Shown: positions 6,323 through 13,900 of the stretch, in pieces | How positions within the stretch are numbered: the first letter of the stretch is position 1 | How the letters are laid out: each line of letters begins with the position of its first letter | Assembly: GCA_910588005.1 (NCBI GenBank) | Contig: CAJUQM010000044.1 | Location: forward strand, 1 to 18,967 | Source of the DNA: an uncultured Oscillibacter sp. | GTDB taxonomy: Bacteria > Bacillota > Clostridia > Oscillospirales > Oscillospiraceae | DNA length: 18,967 nt | Reading direction: 5' to 3' | Program-made: the position numbers and the translations under genes | The notes under the pieces: generated by a model | What the model saw: the letters and a program-made list of their open reading frames with translations, nothing else | Told to the model about the DNA's origin: nothing | Database searches by the model: none

Positions 6323-6366
6323 ACTATAGCATATCAAATATGACAACTAGCTGTCCTATTCGATAT
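6323..6366 (-). promoter_or_regulatory. Promoter and 36-bp inverted-repeat operator of the WYL/YCII operon
   Basis: On the minus strand an extended -10 (TGCTATAGT; hexamer 6328-6323) lies about 26 bases before GTG 6297. Directly upstream, ATATCAAATATGACA (6331-6345) and TGTCCTATTCGATAT (6352-6366) form an inverted repeat matching at 13 of 15 positions around a 6-base centre. It covers the place where a -35 box would be, as expected for a repressor site. TGACA...TGTCA cores occur at sites of some YafY-type regulators, to my knowledge. The WYL regulator encoded just downstream is the obvious candidate to bind it. Confidence 0.65.
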
Positions 6367-6466
6367 ATTTTTAATATAACACAGGCCGGAAGGCTTGTCC
6401 ATGCGGAGACCGTCAAAGATCCGCCGGAAGCCGCTTTCCAGAAGGCCCTGCGGCCCAAATAAATCC

Positions 6467-6514
6467 TTGACATCACCGCGGAGCAGTGCTATATTTTAAA
6501 CAGACCGTTGGTTT
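6467..6514 (+). promoter_or_regulatory. Promoter and operator of the TetR-family gene
   Basis: TTGACA (6467-6472), a 17-base spacer and TATATT (6490-6495) form a near-consensus promoter. The 17-bp site AAACAGACCGTTGGTTT (6498-6514) covers the expected transcription start and matches 14 of 17 bases of the perfect palindrome in front of the exporter gene at 7250-7266. This placement fits autorepression. Confidence 0.8.
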
Positions 6515-6531
6515 GTTATGGGGGGATTTCT

Positions 6532-7194
6532 GTGGCACGGAATAAATATCCGGAGGAAACCGTGCGCAGAATTCTGGACACGGCGGAGCAGCTGTTTATT
6601 GAAAAGGGCTATGACCGGGCCTCTCTCCAGGATATTATAGAGGCAACGGGTCTCTCGAAGGGAGCCATCTATCACCACTTCACCTCGAAAGAGGACATCT
6701 TTTACTCCGTCTGCAACCGCATCGGCCAGCGCAACGCCGAAATTCTGGCCGAGGTCCGGGATGATTCCGCGCTGAACGGTCTGGAGAAACTGCGGGCCAT
6801 ATTCAAGGCCTCTCTACAGCCGGAGCGCCAGGCAAAAATATTCTCTATGATGCCCTATCTGCTGGATAATGCCAAGTTTTTGGCCACAGAGATGCAGAGC
6901 ATTTTTACAGAGGTGGTACCGGTCTTTGTGGAGCCGATTATCCGCCAGGGCATTGCCGACGGCTCAATCTGTACAAATCACCCCAAAGAGCTGGCGGAAG
7001 CGATGATGCTGCTGTCCGACATCTGGATCAATCCCATCGTCCGGCCTACCGCTCCGGAGGAGATCAAAGCCCGATGCGCCGTGTATAACCAGCTCTTACG
7101 CGGTTTTGGCATCACTGATCTGATTGACCAGGAGATCATACAGACCCTGGTAGGATATGCGGAGCTGGCTCATCACCCATCCCAGGACCATTAA
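6532..7194 (+). CDS. TetR/AcrR-family transcriptional repressor
   Basis: A 220-residue regulator. I chose GTG 6532 because GGGGGGATT lies just upstream and an earlier in-frame TTG (6508) falls inside the operator. Residues about 8-55 form the TetR DNA-binding domain: TVRRILDTAEQLFIEKGYDRASL, then the helix-turn-helix DIIEATGLSKGAIYHHFTSKEDIF (helix ends near residue 56). The remaining helical part is the ligand-binding and dimer domain, which differs between members and does not reveal the ligand. The gene is followed by a wobble-rich terminator and then an MFS exporter with the same operator, so the ligand is probably a substrate of the exporter, such as a toxic compound. Confidence 0.93.
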   Translation: MARNKYPEETVRRILDTAEQLFIEKGYDRASLQDIIEATGLSKGAIYHHFTSKEDIFYSVCNRIGQRNAEILAEVRDDSALNGLEKLRAIFKASLQPERQAKIFSMMPYLLDNAKFLATEMQSIFTEVVPVFVEPIIRQGIADGSICTNHPKELAEAMMLLSDIWINPIVRPTAPEEIKARCAVYNQLLRGFGITDLIDQEIIQTLVGYAELAHHPSQDH

Positions 7195-7204
7195 GAGCGC
7201 ATCT

Positions 7205-7239
7205 AAAAAGGGGCTGCCGCGCGCGGGCAGTTTCTTTTT
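7205..7239 (+). terminator. Intrinsic terminator between regulator and exporter
   Basis: AAAAAGGGGCTGCC (7205-7218) pairs with GGCAGTTTCTTTTT (7226-7239), using three G-U pairs that work only on the plus strand; the tail is T-rich. The hairpin separates the repressor transcript from the exporter gene, so that the exporter relies on its own promoter or on readthrough. Confidence 0.65.
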
Positions 7240-7249
7240 GGAAATATAG

Positions 7250-7266
7250 AAACCGACGGTCGGTTT
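7250..7266 (+). promoter_or_regulatory. TetR-type operator of the exporter gene
   Basis: AAACCGAC-G-GTCGGTTT is a perfect palindrome with 8-bp arms and one central base. It lies 17 bases before ATG 7284, and TATAGA (7245-7250) abuts its left end as a possible -10; I see no good -35. The site resembles the one in front of the repressor gene, so both genes are probably controlled by the same protein. Confidence 0.8.
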
Positions 7267-7283
7267 TATTTAAAGGAGCTGCT

Positions 7284-8552
7284 ATGAAAACAAGTCAAAC
7301 AAATCCGACGCCCCTGTTCCGCCGGGACTTCACCCTGGTAGTAATCGGGCAGATCATATCTCTTTTCGGCAACGCCGTCCTGCGTTTTGCCCTGCCGCTG
7401 TATCTTCTGCGGCAGACCGGGTCCGCCGGGCTGTTCGGCGCGGTGGGCGCGGCGGCGTTTATTCCCGCCATCTTGTGCTCGCCCATCGGCGGCGTAGTGG
7501 CGGACCGGGTGAACAAACGGAACATCATGGTAGCGCTGGATTTTTCCACGGCGGGCCTGGTTTTGGTCTTCGCCCTTCTGCTGGGACGAACGCCCCTGGT
7601 GCCGCTGATGATCGTCTGTCTCATGCTGCTGTACGGCATCGCGGGGGCCTACCAGCCGGCGGTGCAGGCCAGCATTCCCCTTTTGGCGGGGGCAGAGCGG
7701 CTGACCAGCGCCAACGCCGTTATCAATATGGTAAACACTCTCTCCGGCCTGCTGGGACCGGTGGTGGGCGGCGTGCTGTTTGGCTCATTCGGCATCCGGC
7801 CGATCCTGTGGGTCAGCGCCGGCTGCTTCTTCCTCTCCGCCGTCATGGAGCTGTTCATTCAAATCCCCTGCCGGACCCAGGCGGCGGCGGGGAAGGTGCT
7901 GTCCACGGTGCGGCAGGACCTGGGGGAGAGCTGGCGGTTCATCCGGCGGGACCGGCCGGTGTTCCTCTCAGCCATGCTGGTGCTGGCGCTGTTCAATCTG
8001 GTGCTGTCAGCCGCCCTCATCGTGGGGATTCCCGTGGCGGTGGTCCAGGTCCTGGGCATGAGCGACAGCCGTCTGGGCTTCACTCAGGGCGCCATGGGGC
8101 TGGGCGGCCTCGCAGGCGGCCTTCTGGCCGCCTGCCTGGGAGAGCGCCTGCGGCTCCGGCGCGGAAGCACCCTTCTGCTGGCCGCCAGCCTGACGGCCGC
8201 GGGTATGGGGCTGGCCCTGCTGCCGGGAACCGCGCCGGCCCTCGGCTGGTGGGTGATCACGGCGATGAGCTTCGCCGTCATGGTTTTATCCACCATGCTG
8301 GTGGTTGTGCTCAGCGCCGCCGTCCAGGGACAGACGCCGCCGGAGCTGCTGGGAAAAGTAATGGCCTTCATCATGGCGGTGTCCAACTGCGCGTCCCCCC
8401 TGGGGCAGGCGGTCTACGGGGCGCTGTTTGAGGGATGCCCGGCCTGGGCCGTTCTGCTGGGCGCGGCGGCGGCCGCAGCGGTGACGGCTGTTTACTCTAA
8501 GAGGGTATTTTGTGAGCTGGACGCAGGCGGCCACGGACAGATCCGGCCTTGA
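7284..8552 (+). CDS. MFS drug exporter of the DHA3 (macrolide-efflux) type
   Basis: A 422-residue protein with about 12 hydrophobic segments; ATG 7284 is preceded by AAAGGAG. Motif A of the major facilitator superfamily is clear between helices 2 and 3 (GGVVADRVNKR, residues 69-79), and FGNAVLRFALPLYLLRQTGSA near the N-terminus is the usual opening of the MFS_3/DHA3 group, whose best-known members export macrolides and other drugs by proton antiport. The region around residue 138 (AERLTSANAVINM) is also typical. The adjacent TetR gene and shared operator indicate inducible export of a compound that I cannot name. No clear terminator follows within 100 bases. Confidence 0.9.
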   Translation: MKTSQTNPTPLFRRDFTLVVIGQIISLFGNAVLRFALPLYLLRQTGSAGLFGAVGAAAFIPAILCSPIGGVVADRVNKRNIMVALDFSTAGLVLVFALLLGRTPLVPLMIVCLMLLYGIAGAYQPAVQASIPLLAGAERLTSANAVINMVNTLSGLLGPVVGGVLFGSFGIRPILWVSAGCFFLSAVMELFIQIPCRTQAAAGKVLSTVRQDLGESWRFIRRDRPVFLSAMLVLALFNLVLSAALIVGIPVAVVQVLGMSDSRLGFTQGAMGLGGLAGGLLAACLGERLRLRRGSTLLLAASLTAAGMGLALLPGTAPALGWWVITAMSFAVMVLSTMLVVVLSAAVQGQTPPELLGKVMAFIMAVSNCASPLGQAVYGALFEGCPAWAVLLGAAAAAAVTAVYSKRVFCELDAGGHGQIRP

Positions 8553-8753
8553 CGCCCCCTGTCCTCTTATTTAATCCCACATGAAACGGGGAAAATAGCT
8601 CGCCCAATAGCCGCCTGTAGAAGCGGCGCGGCATAACGGCAGGAAGAGATTCAAAACAGTAGCCGCCAGCGGCCATTCTTTGCTCAAATGATATACAGAG
8701 AATCCGCAGCCATTAAACAGCACAATAGGCAAAGAGACATATTTTCCCGGTGT
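8553..8753. other. Intergenic stretch upstream of the AAA+/VWA operon
   Basis: I see no gene here. A small inverted repeat (GCCGC...GCGGC, near 8610-8630) lacks a T run. The frame of the AAA+ gene is open back to 8688 but has no ribosome binding site there, and the operon promoter lies inside that extension. Confidence 0.4.
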
Positions 8754-8782
8754 TTGCTTTTTTCACTCCATTGGATTATAAT
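8754..8782 (+). promoter_or_regulatory. Promoter of the AAA+/VWA operon
   Basis: TTGCTT (8754-8759), a 17-base spacer and a perfect TATAAT (8777-8782) precede the AGGGAGG ribosome binding site and ATG 8820. Confidence 0.7.
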
Positions 8783-8819
8783 AAATTCTATCACAGAGCA
8801 CAACAGGGAGGAAAAAGCG

Positions 8820-9626
8820 ATGGCTTTCACTGGGACCAAACAATATGTGGCGTCGGATGACCTGATGAATACGGTCAATATTGCCGTAACTCTGCAAAAA
8901 CCGCTGCTGGTCAAGGGAGAACCCGGTACCGGTAAGACAATGCTGGCGCAGGCGGTGGCGGAGGCGCTGGGCAAACAGCTCATTATTTGGAACGTGAAAT
9001 CCACGACAAAGGCCCAGGACGGACTCTACGTGTATGATGTGGTTCAACGGCTGTACGACAGTCAGTTCGGGAATCACGGAGTGGATGAGATCGCCCGCTA
9101 TATCAAACTGGGAAAACTGGGCGAGGCCTTCCGGTCAGAGGAACAGGTGGTCCTCCTGATCGACGAGATCGACAAGGCAGACCTGGAGTTCCCCAACGAC
9201 CTGCTCTGGGAGCTGGACCAGATGGAATTCTATATTCCGGAGACACAGGAAACCGTTCGGGCCAGACAGCGCCCCATCGTGATCATTACCTCCAATGCGG
9301 AAAAAGAGCTGCCGGACGCCTTTCTCCGCCGCTGTGTCTTTCACTATATTGAGTTTCCGGACCAGGCGCAGATGGAGCAGATTATCCACGTCCACTTTGG
9401 CGATCTGGAAGAACGGCTGATCCGTCAGGCCCTGGCCGCCTTTTACTGGCTGCGCCAGCTGCCGGATATTGAAAAAAAGCCCAGCACCTCCGAGCTGGTG
9501 GATTGGCTGCGGGCGCTGGCTGCCGGCGGAGTGGACCCGGACCGCATTGTCCGGGAGATTCCCTTTGCCGGCGTGCTGCTGAAAAAGGACAAGGACCTGC
9601 GGACGCTGGCGCAGAGCGGACGGTGA
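8820..9626 (+). CDS. MoxR-type AAA+ ATPase
   Basis: A 268-residue ATPase from ATG 8820, with GGGAGG about 9 bases upstream. The Walker A motif is GEPGTGKT (residues 33-40), Walker B is VLLIDEID (111-118), sensor 1 is ITSNA (156-160), and DAFLRRC (166-172) carries the arginines usual in this clade. The size and motifs fit the MoxR branch, which works with VWA-domain partners to insert metals or remodel protein complexes, for example CoxD with CoxE in CO dehydrogenase maturation. The stop TGA is followed after 7 bases by the ATG of a VWA gene, so the two form a translationally coupled pair. No metalloenzyme gene is nearby, so the client is unknown. Confidence 0.93.
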   Translation: MAFTGTKQYVASDDLMNTVNIAVTLQKPLLVKGEPGTGKTMLAQAVAEALGKQLIIWNVKSTTKAQDGLYVYDVVQRLYDSQFGNHGVDEIARYIKLGKLGEAFRSEEQVVLLIDEIDKADLEFPNDLLWELDQMEFYIPETQETVRARQRPIVIITSNAEKELPDAFLRRCVFHYIEFPDQAQMEQIIHVHFGDLEERLIRQALAAFYWLRQLPDIEKKPSTSELVDWLRALAAGGVDPDRIVREIPFAGVLLKKDKDLRTLAQSGR

Positions 9627-9633
9627 GAGGCCT

Positions 9634-10827
9634 ATGTTTGCCGCATTTTTTTATCTGCTGCGCAGCCGGGGGCTGGAGATCTCCCTGAACGAGTGGATCA
9701 CTCTGCTGGAGGGAATGGAAAAAGGGCTGCACCGCTCCACCCTGACAGGTTTTTATCACCTGTGCCGGGCTGTCGTTGTGAAGAGTGAAGCGGAATATGA
9801 CCGGTTTGACCAGGTGTTTTTGGAGTTTTTCCAAGGCGTTCCCTGGAAGGGAGATCTGCCGGATGAGCTGCTGGATTGGCTGAATCATCCGGCAGAAAAC
9901 CTGCGGGCCGATATTGAGGCCCTCCGGGGCCGGGGCTTTCCGGACGAAACGCTGGAGGAGTTGCTGAAGCTGCTGGAAAAACGCCTCCAGGAACAGACTG
10001 AGGAGCACAATGGCGGCAGCTACTGGGTGGGAACACAGGGGCGCTCCGCCTTCGGAAACAGCGGATGGCACCCCGGCGGCATCCGGATCGGCGGTCAGAG
10101 CCGCAGCCGCACGGCGGTGACAGTGGCGGAGGAGCGAAAGTTTCGGGATTTCCGTAAGGACAACACCCTGGACATCCGCCAATTTCAAACCGCCTTCCGG
10201 ATGCTGCGCCAGCTGTCCGTCCAGGCGGACGGCACGGAAAAGGTGCTGGATCTGGAGGGCACTGTCCAGGATACCTGCGGCAACGCCGGCACACTGCAGG
10301 TGCGCTATAAGAACCCCCGAAAAAACACCGTGAAAGTCCTGCTCCTGATGGATTCCGGCGGATCTATGGAATACTATGCCGGCCTTTGCAGCATGCTGTT
10401 TCAGGCGGCTACCAAATCCAACCACTTTAAGGAACTCCACACGTATTATTTTCACAACTGTATCTACGACCAGCTCCACGAGACGCCCCGCCTTCTGGAC
10501 GAGGGGGTGCCTACGGAGTGGCTTTTCAGAAACTACGACGCCAGCTACAAGGTAATCATTGTGGGCGACGCGGCCATGAGTCCTTACGAGCTGCGGGGAC
10601 GGCACTACAACTGGCGCCAGGGAGACTATGGCCCGTCGGGGCTGGAGTGGCTGGAGCGTCTGCGAAAGCAGTATCCCTACCTGATCTGGTTAAACCCGGA
10701 ACCCATGCCGGCGCGGCTGGATTTCTGGTCCCAAACCCATTACCAACTGGGAGAGCTGTTTCATATGTACGCCCTGTCCGCCGAAGGACTGGAGCGCGGC
10801 ATGAGACGTTTGATGGTGCGGCGGTAG
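9634..10827 (+). CDS. VWA-domain protein of the CoxE-like family, partner of the MoxR ATPase
   Basis: A 397-residue protein from ATG 9634; GAGAGG, overlapping the stop of the ATPase gene, serves as SD. Residues 1-120 are helical (FAAFFYLLRSRGLEISLNEW is a typical start of this family). A Gly/Ser/Arg-rich linker follows at about 126-160. The VWA domain occupies about 233-395, with the metal-ion-dependent adhesion site at MDSGGSM (240-244), where the third position of DxSxS is Gly. Further strands are YYFHNCIYDQ and KVIIVGDAAM. The protein ends in the Arg-rich GMRRLMVRR. It is cytoplasmic, since no signal peptide or membrane helix is seen. The family normally acts as substrate adaptor for the AAA+ partner encoded just upstream. 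Confidence 0.9.
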   Translation: MFAAFFYLLRSRGLEISLNEWITLLEGMEKGLHRSTLTGFYHLCRAVVVKSEAEYDRFDQVFLEFFQGVPWKGDLPDELLDWLNHPAENLRADIEALRGRGFPDETLEELLKLLEKRLQEQTEEHNGGSYWVGTQGRSAFGNSGWHPGGIRIGGQSRSRTAVTVAEERKFRDFRKDNTLDIRQFQTAFRMLRQLSVQADGTEKVLDLEGTVQDTCGNAGTLQVRYKNPRKNTVKVLLLMDSGGSMEYYAGLCSMLFQAATKSNHFKELHTYYFHNCIYDQLHETPRLLDEGVPTEWLFRNYDASYKVIIVGDAAMSPYELRGRHYNWRQGDYGPSGLEWLERLRKQYPYLIWLNPEPMPARLDFWSQTHYQLGELFHMYALSAEGLERGMRRLMVRR

Positions 10828-10893
10828 TCCGCCGCGGCCCGAAAGGATCTTTGGACGCGTTCTGCCAACCCAAAGAGGCGGCAAAACCGCAAA

Positions 10894-10943
10894 GCGGCAG
10901 TGTTCTTTCTGAATAAAATCAGAAAGAACACTGCCGCCTTTTG
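10894..10943. terminator. Strong hairpin terminator between convergent genes
   Basis: A perfect 19-bp stem, 10894-10912 with 10919-10937, with loop ATAAAA, is followed on the plus strand by CTTTTG. On the minus strand the flank is also T-containing (GCTTTGCGGTTTTGCC). It lies between the VWA gene (stop 10827) and the surface-protein gene on the opposite strand (stop 10988) and probably serves both. Confidence 0.85.
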
Positions 10944-10987
10944 TGCGCAGCCCCTATACCGGCGGCGCTTTCACGGCCGGTCTGTTC

Positions 10988-13900
10988 TCACCTGGTCCAT
11001 GCCACATTGGACACAAACCGCGCCAATATGGCGTTTGCCTGTCCGCAGGTCAAAATTCCCTGGGGCGAAAGCGTATTGGCCGTGGTACCTGTTATAAGCC
11101 CGGCAGCCCTGGCCCAGGACATGGCGGGATACGCCACAGGGCGGATCCGGTCGTAGTCGCTATACCCGCCAAGAGTTGAGCGCCGGGAGATATTGTACCC
11201 CTTATATCGGGCGTAGCCGAAGAATATCATAGCCGCCTGCTCCCGGCTCAGGGCTTTGTCGCCGCCCCAGAGCCAGTTTTCATAGATATCGGAGACAATG
11301 CCGTGATTGGCGGCCCAGACCTCCTGTTCGCCGGAGCTGCTGTCGTCCATATTGTAAAAAACAGAGACCAGCATATCCCGGGTGAGCGGACTGCCGGTGG
11401 GAACAAGGCCGCTGGTAACATGATAGATGCTCCCGCTGCTGTAATACCAGCGGATGGGCTTGGCGCTGGCCTGCCGCGGCGGGTCGGGAAGGGCACTGGT
11501 CCCGCCGCTGTACCGGCTGGTAAAAGCAATCTCCACCTCCACGTCGCCAGCCGGCATGGTGAACGTGTACTCACTGCCATACCAGTTGGAAAGATGCAGT
11601 TCCCGTCCGGTGCTCAGATTGGTTACCGACAGCCAATCCAGCTCATAATTGCTTCTGGGGTCAACCTCAATGGTGACACGGGCCCCCTCTACGGCTGAGA
11701 TCTGGCTCACGGAAAGGCTGCCGCCGGGGGTGCGGCTGGGTGTATAGATCCAATAGCGGACAGCGCCGCCGGTGTTCTCACTCCAGTGGGCAAATACCGT
11801 GGTGTCCGCTTGAAATACGGTGGACACCGTCACTCTTGTGCCACCGTCCCTCGCGGTAAACCATCCGCCGAAGAGATAGCCGTTCCGGGCGGGGTCGGGC
11901 GGCAGGGCCGCAAGCTTTCCGTCCGTGCCGGTGGTCAGAACCCCGCCGCCGGCGCCCCCGTTGGGGTCGAAGGTCACCGTGTAGGTCTTCGGGTCATCCG
12001 GTCCGGGCGGCGTGCCGCCCTCCGGCGTCCAGTGGGCGTAAACCGTGGTATCCGTTTGAAATACGGTGGACACAGTCACTCTTGTGCCACCGTCCCTCGC
12101 CGTAAACCAGCCGTCAAACCGATACCCCTCCCAGGCCGGGTTTCCCGGCAGGGCCGCAAGCTTTCCGTCCGCGCCGGTGGTCAAAACTCCGCCGCCGGCA
12201 CCCCCGTTGGGATCGAAGGTCACCGTGTAGGTCTTCGGGTCATCCGGTCCGGGGGGCGTGCCGCTCTCCAGCGTCCAGTGGGCAAATACCGTGGTATCCG
12301 CGGTAAAGACGGTAGCTGTGGTCACCGCCGCCCCGTCGGTTTTTTCGGTGAACCAGCCGTCGAAGGTATACCCGGCGCGGACGGGATCATTGTAGGGCAA
12401 AAACGCCAGCCGCCCGTTCCACTCAGTGATCAGGACGGAACCGCCGGTTCCCCCATTGGGATCAAATGTAATGACATAGGAACCCGCCGGCGCACTGCCC
12501 CGCTCAATCCAATGGGCGTAGAGCGAGGTATCCCCGTAGAACCTGTGGTCGTTGGCCAACCGGGAGCCGCCGGTGGGACTGGTATACCAGCCGCTGAAAA
12601 TGCGGCCGGTTCCAGGCCGCACGGGGGTGTCCGGCCATTGCTCCAGCTGGGCATGCAGGTTGGTGTGCCTGGTCTCAAAAACCGCCCCGGCACCATCCTC
12701 ATTCAGGGAGAAGCGGACGGCGTAGCCGCCCTCCGGCATCCAGATGGGGTAGAGGGTCTGGCTGCTGAAGAAGGTATCCCCCTTCCCCACCGGGATGCTG
12801 CTGCCGCGGGACTGGCTCCACCCCATGAAAACATATCCCTCCCGGGTCGGGTCAGCGGGCCAATCGGCCAGCTTCCCCTTGTCGTCGGTCCGCTTTGTCA
12901 CCGTCGTTCCGCCGGCGCCGTTGAAGTCAAAGGTGATGTCATAGGGCGGGGGCGCATTGGGGGTAGGATGCCCATAGACTTTGGTATCCCCGGTGAAAAC
13001 ATGGCTCTCACTGTACTCCTCGCCGCCAACGGAATTGGAGAACCAGCCCACGGCTTGGCCGTAAAGGGTCTGGAGCGAGGGCCAATCGGTGAGCACGCCG
13101 TCTGTGCCGGTGACCTTATCCACGATATGGCTCGCACCGTCAAGGGCGTTGTGATAGTAGTAAAAGCTGATGATATGGGCGCCGTCCGGTGTCCACACCG
13201 CGTAGAGCGTGGTATCCCGCTGCAGCTGGCTGCCAATCTTGACTCTGTATTCGAGATCCCCCTTCACCTTGCTCCAGCCCCGGAACACATATCCTATCCG
13301 GGTGGGGTCCGCCGGAAGCTCTGTAATCCGTCCGCTGCTGTCCGTCTCCATCGTGCCGGGCGTGACAGGTGTGCCGCCGTTGGAGTCAAAGGTGATCTGG
13401 TAGGAGACTCTGGGGCCAAAGAAATACCTGCTGTCTTCCCTTTTCAACTCATAGCCGTCAGCGGGGATCCCCTCAGGCGCGTACTGTTCTATAGGGGAGG
13501 TGGAGAAGAAGTGGCAGTAAAGGTCCCATTCCCCCAAGCCGCAAAAGCCGCTCTTTTGATCCAGAACGATCTTCTTTCCGGCGGGCAGCGCCACCGCGGA
13601 GCCGCCCAAGGTGCCCGTACCGGAGCCTCCGGCGGTAATCTCCTTCGGGTCCACGCCGGAGTATACATTCACAGACCCGTCCCGCATCAATATCCCCACG
13701 CCGTTTTCCACCAGGATCCTGCCGCCGTAGAAAAATACCGACCCCTTCCGGGGCAGGTAGATGCCGCAGGAAAACTGGGAGGACTGGTGAATGACGGCAC
13801 CGCCTCGCATAGATACGCTGGGACCGCGCCACGTATCCTCCCTTGCGCCCAGGAGCACCGCCTCGCCCTGGCTGCTGAGAACCACGCCGCCTCTTACGTT

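Noticed and set aside
7475..8431. A 318-codon plus-strand frame inside the exporter gene
   Set aside because: It is rich in Gly, Arg and Ala, has no ribosome site, and lies entirely within the well-supported MFS gene in another frame.
9382..10605. A 407-codon minus-strand frame opposite the VWA gene
   Set aside because: The plus-strand genes here have clear motifs, ribosome sites and coupling. The opposite frame has none of these.
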